Source: Lineus longissimus (taxonomy: Eukaryota > Nemertea > Pilidiophora > Heteronemertea > Lineidae). Taken from it: a DNA stretch of 64,000 nucleotides. A program made the position numbers and the translations under genes. The stretch's first letter is position 1. Every line of letters begins with the position of its first letter. Below are positions 1 through 11,868 of the stretch, piece after piece. The notes under the pieces were generated by a model, which was not told the DNA's origin, did not search any database, and worked only from the letters and a program-made list of their open reading frames with translations. Location: NCBI RefSeq assembly GCF_910592395.1, contig NC_088323.1, positions 2,666,001 through 2,730,000 of the forward strand, in the 5' to 3' direction.

Positions 1-744
1 TCATTATTAAAAATCGTGTTACGTGTAGAGGAAAATGAATCAAATGCCCCCACTGTCCAGCCTTCCTTGCCATGCAGCGACAAGTGACCACCTAATCAGT
101 TTTGGTGATCGCGACCAGTGGTCCAATCGGCAGATCTCTCTTGGGGCGTCTGATTGCAGTCGAAATATCACAGCCGGAGGCAAGTCATGATATAATCAAG
201 TGACTAATATTGGTATCATCACGAAGGATCGTTCAGTTGTATTGGTAGTTCCATGATGCATATTTCTTCTTAACATGCTTATCACTTAAATCCGTTCACA
301 AAATATACCCGGTATGTATGCCTCGTATTCTCTAAATGAATCAACTGCTGATTGGACCAGGACCTTTCGCCTAAAGGTGTCATCGGAGTGACTGGGATGA
401 GATTGGGGTACTACTGGTGTGCAGATCGATGGGCTTATAATTATACCACTTAGGCGGTTTTGTTGAAACGAGGTGGTTTGACCGCCTCGTCAAACTGATG
501 TGGTCACTTCCCGCAGTAGCGGATTCAGTCCTTTAAAGTCACTATGCAATTCAAGTTCGCTTCAGAGTGAAATCCAAAACGGGTGCAGTGGAACCTTCAT
601 AAACCAAGCTGCTGGCGAGCGGATCGTGAAACAAACGATCACAATCTAGGAAACTCGACCCAGGATCTTTAGAACAATCAACATCTTTCAAGGTTTCACA
701 GCTCCTCATGACAATGATCTTTGCTCACTCGCGGCCATGATCAG

Positions 745-923
745 AAAGGGATATCTATCTTACTGATCGCCACGTGTGGTCATCCGTCCACCGCTTCGGG
801 ATATACGATTTTCTGATTGCAGTCAAAGGTTCCGAGGTACCACTTGCTGTTTTCGCCTCCGATACTGAGGTCGCCGAGCTGATGATCGGAAACGGCAGTG
901 GCAAAGGCTTGATTTTACCTTAG
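745..923 (+). other. Unassigned open segment, possible exon A
   Basis: The plus strand is open for 59 codons after an AG (ggccatgatcag) to TAG at 921. The stretch FGIYDFLIAVKG followed by PLAVFASDTEVAELMIGNG resembles, by eye only, the strand pattern of the farnesoic acid O-methyltransferase-type domain of invertebrate proteins. There is no good donor; the only GT in frame is gtggca. It could be a pseudogene remnant or chance. Confidence 0.15.
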
Positions 924-1431
924 GAGCCGGGATAGTGTTAGTCAGTGGCTCGGGTCTCTAACTAGCGCTTATAAAGCCCCTAGGTCGATACCTACTGTTA
1001 GCCTAAGACTAGCCAGGCAGGTGGTTTTGCATTCATGCCTTTGTCGACCCAGTTGTATAAGTACGCAAAAGTTGGATATGCTCAAGTTGTAGCGATGTTT
1101 GAGCAACCGAATCATACGCTCAGCTGCAAATCATTCCGTAATTTGACGTACATATTTTCATAAGTTACACATCATATCGATCTGATCATGTTTATAAACA
1201 TATTGCAGTCTCACTGGGACATCCATTATACGTCCAAGTACATATCAAACAAGAAGCAGTAGTGTTTCAATGGTGGATATTGGAACAAACCGCATCGATA
1301 TTGGTACCAATCGGCGACCAGGTCAGTTCCTATACTAGGTGGCAATATCTGTTTTCTCTTATTACCACTTTACTGGTTATGTCACCTTGAAAATGTAATT
1401 CTGATTGAAATTTAATGTTTTCGATCGCTAG

Positions 1432-1580
1432 GAAAATGGCGTTACCCTCCAGGCTCTGTAATGAGCACGTCGTTACGCATTGGAAGAGAATGGTTGAACG
1501 AGGTTATGGAGTTCCAGGCTCGTTGGGTACTCAAGACCCGACTGCCCGGGGGAACATTGGGAATTGCCGGGGTGCAGTGA
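1432..1580 (+). other. Unassigned open segment, possible exon B
   Basis: Behind the AG in tcgatcgctag, the plus strand is open to TGA at 1578, encoding a Trp/Arg-rich peptide (for example REWLNEVMEFQARWVLKT). It enters in the phase left by the only possible donor of segment 745-923, so the two could be neighbouring exons. The length is within chance and no family is certain. Confidence 0.15.
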
Positions 1581-4453
1581 CCATGAGTGGTGTATGAGCA
1601 CCATCCTGGAGGCTTGTCACGGGCAGATGTGAGGAAAATTCGGCTGGTGGTTACTGAAGGTTATTCTAGTGCTACTTTCAGGCTTTGTTGTTGAGGTCAT
1701 TCGGGTAATGTTTGTGGCGAAGAGCTACTTACAACGCAGTTTGAGGTACTGCTAAATACCTAACTACTCTATTTATATGACTCTATAAATCAGTGAAGAA
1801 GGTAGCGAGTATAAAAGGTGGTGATAAAACGGTCTCCTTATCATTTGCGTATCACAATTGCGTATCACAATCAATTGCGTATCACAATGACTGGTTCTTT
1901 ACCTCAACCCGGAACTCGAGAGTTGGGGGTTTAATGCGAAAATCGAAACAAGAACATAACATCAATGCCATTGGACGACATGGTGTCTCAAACTCATTGT
2001 TTATCAAGGTTAAGGTGCATTTTCATCGCCATGAGCGTGGTAGATTTGTACCAAGTAAGTTATTATCGAAGTATGACGTACATCTGGAGAATGATAAACA
2101 AATTAGCTATTTGATTGAACCACTGTAAGAATTCTAAGTATTTAGCATTTGGTAGGATTCTAAAGGGTCATTAGATGAAAATTATTTTTTAAACAAAGAA
2201 GGAAAGAGGCAGTTGTAATCAATTTCCTCGGAATTATTGTCATTTTCTTAGTGCATGTCATGACCCTGCTTCTGTCAACTATTTTCCTCCGTGCAGTCAC
2301 AATGTGTCTTTCGAGAACGTTCACACTCGTGGGCAATGTGGTATTGTACGATTTCAACCTCCATCAGTAAGGTGGCCGCAGTCACTATCGTACTCTCAAT
2401 CACCAAGTGGTCGTGGGAGTTTCATTATTACGAATTGATTCGCGATAATAAACATCACAAAATGCATTACTCTGTTCGGCTTGTCATTAGAATGAGACGA
2501 AGCAAATTATACTTTCATAATGACGAGCCAAACATGACAAACAACACGTTCCCTTAAGGCTAACCCATTACATCACGGAATATAGCTTCTCAGCTGACCC
2601 CGGGACAGCCGTGGTTATTAAGAGTATCCCACCACGCCTGCGAGGTTATAAAAAGAGCAATCGCAGTTATGTGTGTTCAAGGAATCCCCGCAAGTGATCC
2701 GTTCCTGATTGCGTCTGCAGCCGTCCTTGCCTTGACTTATCCATCTGCGTCTGAAACAATGTAGTAAATCTGTGATGATAACCAGATATTCTTTTCAATG
2801 CGGTGAAATACCGTGGTTGTCTTGGTTCTATAACAACAAACAGGGCACCAGAAATATGGCCAATCTATCTGATGACGGAGGCCGATCTCCTGATGATCGC
2901 CCCTCTCCCTTCAAATAAGTCTTTTCGCAAAAATGTACTTCTAAACGGGTACATCTCAGTACCTGCAGTCAATGCAGGTCTACCTGGTACTTCGTCACGT
3001 CTTTCTACTGGCAGATTTCTGTAAGAATGCGGAGATGAAAATCCGATGCTAAGCAGGTATGCAGTAATGCCTTCCTCTAAAGATAATGGCATGTTTTTGC
3101 CCGACTGTTTCCACAAGGATATAATACCGTGGGTGACTCTCAGCGACTACAACGTGACCTCAAAATCTTTAAAACGGAAATGTCTCTGACCGACGTCTTG
3201 ACAAGGCAAAAAAACTGAAAGTTCTTCCTTGGATTTTTATAAGTAAAAAAGTATTTGATCCGATCGCCATTATATGACATTTCGCTACTGTTGCTTGTAG
3301 CCAATCTACCCAGCCACACAAGAAGCAGTATTTAACAACAAAAGCCCCAAGAGTACACCGCTCTTTCGTCTGAAGACCTAAGTGCCTCTATTTGCCTCTA
3401 CGGTCTTTCGTGGGTTGATCGCCTCGAGCTATACGCAGCCTCCAGAAGACAAATGCGCCTGCCAAGGAAAAGTAGCCCAATAATCATGACGAAATCGCCG
3501 TGGCAGAAATTGCACTATCATCGGTGGTTTATAGGGAAATGGGGAGCCGGTATTCAGAATATCAGACATGATATATTACGTGGGTTTTTAATTGACTTGG
3601 ATCAGTTGGGCTTTTAGTGTGTTGAGATCCTCAATAGATGCTCAAGCTAGTCACCTTTAAATTAGCAAATGCTGTGCTGAATGTGGCCACATTGAAAGGT
3701 GATACGTCTTTGATGAGGTTCAGCGTCAAGTAGTTCACACATTCCTACCTTTCAAAAGGAATAGGCCAAAACAGCCAATTTGGCCCTTGTGTTCGAAATC
3801 AAACTATTTTCTCGAAACAGTGAAATAAACTTGCGAGTTACAATATTTTTGATATGAAATACAGAGATCACATCATTCCATTCCACTCCGAGAATTGTGG
3901 CTACCAGTTGCATACCGGAGACCCTTTTACTTTCAGACTGTGCTCGACGGAGTGCATGATCGTTCAGATTCCTTTGAGTATATTGAGTTTCATTAGACAG
4001 GAAGCTCTCAATGGAATTAAATAATGACTGTGAAGATGTTTGGAAACGATTGCAACTGTTTCATTGTAATTATACGGATTGCAGACGCCTGCAAGAGGTC
4101 GCATTAAGACGCTGGGCACCAATTTCTTGCAACCTGTAAAAGGGGCCTACAATAATTCAAATTTCCGCCGACACCTGTGACTATGTTATAGTATTTCTGC
4201 GTTAAAGTAGGTCCTTGATTACTCAATGTGCACAAACAGTCTCGTGGCTAGAAGGTCTTCGGAAGAAAGAAATTGTTGTTGTAAGTTCATATCCGTCATT
4301 GGCTTCTTACACCGGTCACTTCCTTTATCCATTTTGGAGTAGGACTTTCGAGTAGGACTTGTTTCACTAGAATCGTTTCGGACACACCTGAAAACCAGAA
4401 TCATCGTATTGAGCAATACACTTTTATATTTGATTCTGAATTTTTCGTTTCAG

Positions 4454-4598
4454 ACTTCCAATTGACGTCATCAAGCTGGTGAACTACCTCATACCCTACG
4501 TCATCATTTTTGTCTTCCTGACGTCAACATCAACAGGCAAATACCAGGCAGAAAAGGATGCACCGGAGAGGGCGCCAGCATACTTCAAAGATGACTCA
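4454..4598 (+). CDS. Ig-domain protein, N-terminal exon (signal/membrane segment)
   Basis: This internal exon lies between an acceptor after tttttcgtttcag and a donor gtaaga at 4599. Only one frame is open and it enters in phase 2, so the start codon lies in an unlocated upstream exon. The 48 codons encode a hydrophobic run (LIPYVIIFVFLTSTSTG), which fits a signal peptide or signal anchor. A charged segment follows, ending in APAYFKDDS, which resembles the first strand of an I-set immunoglobulin domain. The exon ends in phase 0. The next recognisable Ig exon (6232) wants one carried base if its best acceptor is used, so either a small exon is missing or the acceptor after ccgag is used. Membership of the same gene is inferred from strand, order and domain logic. 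Confidence 0.5.
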
Positions 4599-6231
4599 GT
4601 AAGAGAAAAATTGAGAACGATTCTCTTCTGTTAAAGAATTCGCAATTAAATCGTAGTTCAATTTCAACTTTTATTTAAGAGCTACATGTACTTTCGGAAT
4701 ATTTTAAAACTGGTTTATTGCATTCCACATTCAAGTATATGAGATAACTGCATGATCGAATGCCGCCGCTATGTAAAAGAGACTACTCAAGCAGAGAGTG
4801 ATATGATTCCTCCATTTTGTTTTTGTGGAGCGCCCTTTGCGGGCATTTTTGACACTCATAGCCAGAATCCATGCGCTCAACCGTTATGCGTTAATTGGTG
4901 TCTCTAAAGGCGAAGGCCAAGGTTTAATAATGATTCTATTTTCCCCAGACCCCATCCGTTCTCTATAAGATAATTATACACGATGCAAAGACTGTTCTGC
5001 GCAGTAATTTTCGGGCTAATTGATCAATTTGCTTGTCATTTGGGTTTGTCGTTGCACGGGGCATTGTTCATAATTTGGAGAAATCTCAGTCTATAGAACA
5101 TTTGGCCTTTGGTGCTTATTATATGATGATCTATCGAAGGAAACTTTCGTCATTGCTCCAGCCGTTCGGGCAAAATTAGAAAGTTGCAGACAAGGAGGAT
5201 AATGTTGGTTTTTAAGATCTTTATTAAATTAAATACCAGTGAAAAAGTAGACTTAGGTAATTTATCTTGATACACCTACCGTTCGCTTATTGTTTAGGGA
5301 TTCTTGCAGAGAGAGGCTAGAGGTGCATATACTTTTGAATATTATCATCTCGTGCAGGCCTACTTTAAATGGGTTTTAAATCTCTGTCGCATCGCTTCTC
5401 CATCAATGGCCTTCTCTCGCAGGAACAAATTCCCGCTACGATTTTTTTAAATTCTATAAAGTTCTTCTTCATATGTACAATGTTAACAAGATTATTCTAA
5501 GCTGTTTCATGGGGGACGATGTTATCAAACTTTGCCCTGATGACCCTTGATAATACTGTACAACAATGGGAGTTTAGGCCTAGGTGTGAGCGGGATTTGT
5601 TTATAGACAATAGACCGTGTATTGGGTTAGGCCTCAATTTTTGTAACAAAAAGGTGAGGGGCAAAATACGTAATTATTCATTCATGACAACATGTTATTA
5701 GCTACTTAACTTGCTTACTTAACAGCCGGGCCGTGGTATCACTGCTCCCTGACAGCCTACAGTACATATGGTATTTTCTGACTGACGGAGTTCGCGCCAC
5801 TTCGTGATTTCTTGCCTCAAGGCTTGCATCTTCTGCTTGCAACCACTAAGCCACGAGCAAAAAATACGAGTGGGTGGCCTACCAGATCAAGATCTCTGCC
5901 ACAAAATGCACTCAGCGAACACCACATTTTTTAGAACACCTGACTTCTTCTCGCGATATAGACTGATAATGGTTGTGCACTTCGTCTATGCATCGTCTCT
6001 ACTCCGATCCATTTCTCAGATACCATCACCGTTCGTTGCAAATGTGCAGGTTGCTTTGGTAAACCGAGTTTTGTTTCATATAGTAAAATAGTTATTTGGA
6101 CTAGAATTTCAGTATCGGTGCAAGGCTTGTTGCAGATAGTGCTCATTTTAGTGCTTCTTGTCATTGCTCTTCGATTGCTGAAAAGTAAGAGTGGGTATCG
6201 TCCATGACATATTCGTCAATGTCGTTTTCAG

Positions 6232-6278
6232 ATAATAAAACCGAGATAACTGTGAGGCACAACCAGAACGTTACACTG
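6232..6278 (+). CDS. Ig-domain protein, exon for strands A'-B
   Basis: Short exon after the acceptor gtcgttttcag, with a proposed donor gtactg at 6279. The reading frame gives EITVRHNQNVTL, a good match to the A'-B strand region of an I-set Ig domain. The B-strand position usually held by cysteine is not cysteine. The exon ends in phase 0, matching the entry phase of the exon at 8126. A weaker alternative donor (gtgcca) lies 15 bases downstream and would put the next exon into a worse frame. The exon is too short to stand alone. Its support is its position in the chain and the continuity of the Ig fold. Confidence 0.45.
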
Positions 6279-8125
6279 GTACTGTATTGGCAGAGGTGCC
6301 ACTAATACATATTGCATCGGTGTATCATCTTATTCAAAAGGATCACGATCACAATTATACGGACGGATATGTCAGTAAAACTTACATGCCTTGTACTGCT
6401 GTTCAGTGCATTCCCTTGACACAGTTCACCGCATCAATCAACGTGTTTCCGAATAGGACAAAATGATGAGCAATTTTAGCTTTGTTTGAGTGCCGAATTA
6501 GAACTTATTGAAAGCCATTTTATTAGGTTCGTCGACCATTGTTGTAATCACGTTCTAATCATTTCGTTTTGCCATAAGTCATGTTTAGCTACAGGATATG
6601 CCAGTATAAAAATGAAACAAATTGATGGATTGAGATTTTATTGTGCGTAACTTTATAAATATCATCAGATGAGTGGTTTTATTAATAAAACAATTACAAC
6701 GCATGTTAACAACAAGTAGCAACGTCGATGTCTGGACTCTGTCGTGGCACTGCTTGAAATCTGTTTAGAAAATGTGAATTACCCTAACATTTCAGTCATT
6801 CCGCCTTCAATCTTGCATTCCAAAAGCAAGGTGAGATTTTGACCAGACATCTGGCGATGTTCCGGTCTCAAGGACGAATCATTTGACCTAAAAATATTTA
6901 TTCTATCACTAGAGTGGTTTCCCGTGCTCCCGTATATTTTTCTCATACCTTGTTTATCAGATCATCAGGTGGGTGCCTGTAATATTTCTCATGAATGCGC
7001 AGGTAGTCGTCGCAGTGACTTTGATAATATTGTAAAGGATTTTACCAACTCGGCATACTTTTAAGACATCACGTAGTCATGAGGCAATATTGTTAAATGC
7101 AGATTGTACGCTTATATAAAAACACTTGCAGATTCCTAGTGCAGATTGCTCGTTTTTCTTCTTTAAATCCCGAAGCACCTTTCGATTGTAAATCATCGTT
7201 GTCACATCGATTAGGCTGCTATAGGTCCCAAGGGTGCCCTCAGCCATGCGACAGTCCTGCAATATTGAAATCTTCGTGTCGTCTCGTTGTGTGAATTAGA
7301 CGCCGGGGGCCGGGTAGCCGTGATTGAGCATTTCCCGATGATTAAGGCCCAACTCGACGTATCCGGGTGAACTCGCCTTGGGAGTGCGGCTGGCAATAGC
7401 TACAATCTTATGCAAGGATTCGGGTCATAAAAGATCAACTACAGACGTGTTAATTTGTATTGCGTTCCCGATAGCAGAACCAATGTATCGCATATGTAAG
7501 TGATAAAAACTATGTCTGCGCAAAGACGTAGATGGCCCTTGAAACGTCTGACAATCTAAACGATTACTATTGGAGTTTTAATACAGCCTCAAATACTACT
7601 TTTGCTCGTGTGGCCAATACACCGTCAAACATGATCAGATTTTTTTGGAATTATATTTAAAGACTTTTAAGCAAGTATATTGACAATGTCTGGCGCAGTT
7701 TTAAGATAAACGTGTGATGCTTAGACCCATATACGCGATGAACGATTGACCACACATTCAAGCAAAGATATAATCGACCCAGTCTAATTACCCAGACATT
7801 GCCCACTCAGACACAGAGAGATGGTTGACACTGATTTCATTAGCAGCGCGAAGTTCGTCACCTCAGGCCCCGGGCTAGCGATCGGACGATCATATTGTTG
7901 ACGGTGTAATCAATGATAATAAGGAAGAAGCACTTGCCCTTGGCAGTTTCTGGGTAATATCCAGGCGGTCTCGGCAACTAAGCTTTCGGAAGGTTGCTTT
8001 CATCGCTGACTATCGAGAGAAACAAAAATTGCGTCTCTCCTACCAAAGAAACTTCAACTAACCATATTTACATAAGTCACGCAGTGCTTAATGGTTTTCA
8101 TATCCATCTATGTTTGTCGTTTTAG

Positions 8126-8228
8126 GATATTGAGAGGTATTTGGAGATGTATCACACCGATGTCATGCTGTGGAGATGTAAAAACGCCATTACAAGAAAA
8201 TGGACAGGGTTGCCGTTTGATTACATAG
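8126..8228 (+). CDS. Ig-domain protein, exon for strands B-C
   Basis: The exon lies between the acceptor tgtttgtcgttttag and the donor gtgata at 8229. The 34 open codons include DVMLWRCKNAITRKW, whose first tryptophan fits the invariant C-strand Trp of an Ig domain. It enters in phase 0 and leaves in phase 1, exactly the phase needed by the exon at 11558, so the junction reads ...DYIG-SRIQL.... The chain order N-VTL / C-strand W / SRIQL / DAGSY follows the canonical Ig strand order. The assignment is inference from splice signals and fold order, not from a database match. Confidence 0.55.
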
Positions 8229-11200
8229 GTGATAATTCATTCTTTCCTCTTCTTAACAATATCGCATATGCTGTAAAAGCTGATGAACAAGTTATTTTAA
8301 GGAGCAGGTAAGGGTCCAGTTGGTAATTTCTGGTCTAGAGAAAACTAACTGTGGCAGAATAGGACGATGCACGCGGGACAACTGAGTGTGATTTGATGAA
8401 TGATAAAACACATTTTCTTTTGTTTCAGAGTTATACTGTGAGGTTCTTGGAAAAGTTAAGTCAATCGACCTGTTCCACAATTGGCAGAAAGTAAAAATAG
8501 GTGAGTGTGAAAAAAGGGACAGTGATTTCGATTGTCGATGGAAAGAAACGTTGGCGAAAGTGCTCACAAGAAAACGCCAAAAAACATACAGCGTGAAGAT
8601 GTATACGTTTATGGTTTCAAACTTTAATGTTTTCAGTTCATCGCAACTAAAGCGTCTGGAGTAAAATCAGCAGTCTTATCATGTGCATTTTTCATCTAAT
8701 CAGTCTGATTCAACTATTGGGAATATTTTCTGGGCTTCTTCCAATGTATTCATCGCGCTGGGGGAGTCGCTTTACCAATACTTCTAAACACTCAACTTTC
8801 AGAGCGATTTGGATACATTCGTGAATTAAGTGCTGGAGGTTAGTGCTGATGTTAAGTTAACTAGGTATATATATCGGTCCTACCGGTCACCAGAATAGTA
8901 TACATCGTCAAAAAACCAATCTGAGGTTATCGCAGCTGTCATTGTCGCCAATCATTGGATGCGCACGGACAGATTAGTGGACGGCTATTTCAACTTTTAT
9001 TGGCACTCAATATTTTGATAAAATGGAAATTGTCGGGTGCCGTGACTTCTTACCAGCGTTTTCACATGAATAATGTATCATTAGCGATCAAAGATGACAA
9101 GCATTAAAGTCGGTTTCATATGAGAATGACCGTGATTGAACTCTGCATTATGTACATGATTCTGTTATAAAATGTACAATGGTGGTATACCACGCTTAGG
9201 GTGAATACGTTTAAATGCAAAAGGAGGAAAGCTATTGCGTCCGCTCCATGCAGTGATACAGAAACTTTCCATGCATTTTGAATATTTTCCATAGATTTGT
9301 GTACAAGTCCGATTGGCAGCTGTGGGTGGTATCTTCCTCGAGAAAGCTCGTGACACTGTGTTAATAGTGTTTGGTGTCTGGGCTCGAGTAGCTCTGGAAA
9401 GTGGGGTTTCAGACATGTCGAAATGACTACATGCTTTGTCTGGTTCTGGAGGATTCTCGAAGGAAGTGGTGTCGCCGAGAATATATGATAAAATTATTTG
9501 TCAGATGCGTGACATTGTGCTTCAAACGATCGGCTCGATTGGCTTTAAGCATTGCAACATCTTGCTTCTTACGAGAGTATGAGTCAAGCAAAAACGCGGA
9601 TTGCAATGCCTGTATCAGTAACTTCAGCGCCTATGACAGTATCCTTGCTTTGAATAAATAAGAACCCAGATGATGTACAGTAGCCTATCTCATTGAAAAA
9701 TCAAAATCGTGGACAGCGACATGCACTTAGGAATCTCGCCATCCATGCCGAACGGACGAGTTTTTGTATCAACCCCCGAAGTTAATCAATTCAGTATCGG
9801 TTGGCGAACGACACTTTTCGTATAACCGCCTCGCCCGCTGACCGTCACAAGACTGTCATGCATCTAGTAAAATAGGTTATCAAACAACGTGCATCCCTAC
9901 AGCTCTTACATACCCAGAGGGTATTCTCTGTATGCAACTGATGGGTGCCGCAAGACCATTAACAACCAAGGACAGAAAGTCAGCGGTCTCCTGTAGCGAA
10001 AGTCGGAAACTTGCGGTCTTGTTTCCACATGTTCTAAGCGTTACGTCCATCCGTTTTTGCCATGTAGGCATGAAGGGTAGCTTTTAGACAGAAAACACGT
10101 CCCTGTAATATTGGCAAGGTGAGGGATGACAAGGTTTAAATGTGACCAGTGTTATAAGAAAAGAACGTGGCTAAAATGTTATGCCAGTGCGATGAAATCA
10201 GTCACGAAAGCTGTTTTTTAGATCCGTGCATCACACCCAGACTGATTTTTTTTCTGTTTGTGTTTGTATCGGACATTTCTAATACTAGTATTAGAAAAAT
10301 TCAGATTTCGCAGCATGTATAAACTAAGCAACATGGCCTTTATGACCACCAATCTTGAATGATGCCCGAGCCATGAGAACCGAACCTGATGTCAACCCAA
10401 TATTCATGATGAACTGTTACATTTTGAAATTAGATTCTTAAAATTCCCCTCAAGAAGGTTGATCATTTCTACGAATAACTCACTTACCGTGCTAAATGTT
10501 TTAGAAGAATTTCACTTCAAGGTAGAGACGGTTAAATTGAATTTTCTTCCATATGGATCGAGAGGATCTGGGCTAATGGTTCAGATTGCCTGGCGGTGCG
10601 ACTGAGGATGGAACGATAGACTTTGGCTTTGTCTCATGCATGGGTATTACTGCACTTTTAAAAGGGGAAGGGGGGGGGAGGCGTACATCTGCCATGTGGC
10701 AATCTCATCCATTCCAAACAATCGAAGGCTTTTTCATAACTAAATGTCACCGTCCAAATGGAATTTTAGCCACCTTTTATCTATTCTTATCAGCGAGACG
10801 GTACAACTACTTATACAATCAATGTCGCCCAAAATCTCTCCAAACAATCTCCAGAAGCGGCCAATTTTCTGTCGTCTTTGCCTCTCAGCAGAGGAGCCAG
10901 CTAATCCAATAGCATCCAATCACAGCCTATCGAACCAAACAATCTTAACCGTAGTCTTAATGTTATTCTTCGACCGTGTGTTTCAAGTGCGACGACAAAC
11001 CAGATAAGATGGTAAACGTGCCTTTTTGCAATTTACATTCATGTCAATTTCACGGTAGACTTGATAGCTAATCGCCTTGACGATCAGGTACCGTCCCCGA
11101 TCAATTTCGTGTCGGATTAGCTCCGCTTTCGTGTTGACAGCGGTAACAACGTTATCAATATGTCTATCAGCGGTGTGTAGACATCTCATGTAATAGATGG

Positions 11201-11557
11201 CGCGAAGTTGCGGGACAGTATCCTTTATTTCTTGTCGAGAAAGTCTGGTCTGTCTATTTGCATATTGACGTAATTGACGGGCGCGAGGGTGCAGAGCAGT
11301 ATACGCGAAGTTCGTGATGGTTTGCGGTTCAAGGCTTCGACGAGAATGCAGATCGGTCTATTGTTATCCATTGTGTTGGGTGCGAAGATGCAGGGCCTTA
11401 TTGGTCTTAATATGACGAGCGGGATATACAAGCAGTAGCGACAACTCAAATGACAGGCGCAATAATCCCATCATGATGATATATGGCACACTCACCAGTC
11501 TAGCCTCATCCAGAACGACGTAAAAATTACTCTGAAATATTTGTCTTAATTTTTCAG

Positions 11558-11868
11558 GGAGCCGCATCCAACTCATTGCCTCGCCACATCACAACAAGGG
11601 CAAGGTCTACTCTCACTGGATGGACTTCCGCATCCGTATAAATCAAGCCACGAAGAAGGATGCTGGATCTTACATCATCCGCGTGAAGAGCCCCCTCGGT
11701 AACAGAGAGTCTCAAATGATCTTCCTTGATATCTCGAAGAAGAAACAGCTGTACGATCCTGAGGAAAATGAGGTCATGGCTAAGAAGCGCTGGGAGCGTC
11801 GCATGCGCCGGAGAAAGCAGCGGCGACGTAGGAAGCGAAAGAGGGCTAGGGCAAGGGCTAAGGCGTGA
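11558..11868 (+). CDS. Ig-domain protein, terminal exon with a highly basic C-terminal tail
   Basis: Terminal exon after the strong acceptor ttgtcttaatttttcag, with stop TGA at 11866-11868. It encodes the second half of an I-set immunoglobulin domain: a D strand (SRIQLIAS), an E strand (DFRIRINQATKK) and the F-strand signature DAGSY, then a G strand ending in FLDIS. The F-strand cysteine is replaced (DAGSYIIRV), and no B-strand cysteine is seen in the upstream exon, so the canonical disulphide is absent. The last 35 or so residues are extremely rich in Arg and Lys (for example MRRRKQRRRRKRKR). Such a tail could bind nucleic acid, heparan-type glycans or acidic lipids, or act in nuclear targeting; the sequence does not decide. 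The assembled protein would be roughly 200 residues with one Ig domain. No orthologue is recognised. Confidence 0.75.

Larger units (their letters stand above)
1..4453. other. Upstream non-coding stretch with two weak open segments
   Basis: No gene can be called here with confidence. A 14-bp unit (ttgcgtatcacaat) occurs about three times between 1843 and 1890. Two plus-strand open segments have protein-like composition, 745-923 and 1432-1580, each behind an AG that could be an acceptor, but neither has a good donor. An upstream exon of the Ig gene that starts at 4454 is expected somewhere in or before this stretch, because that exon lacks a start codon and needs two bases from the previous exon. 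I could not locate it. Confidence 0.4.
4599..11557 (+). other. Introns of the Ig-domain gene
   Basis: Three introns (4599-6231, 6279-8125 and 8229-11557) together make up almost all of this stretch and hold no other recognisable gene. The last intron carries a G-run near 10669-10682. Just before the terminal exon is a block (about 11150-11430) of weakly similar, roughly 85-100 bp units on which the minus strand stays open for 124 codons (10983-11357). That frame is not a called gene. Confidence 0.4.
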
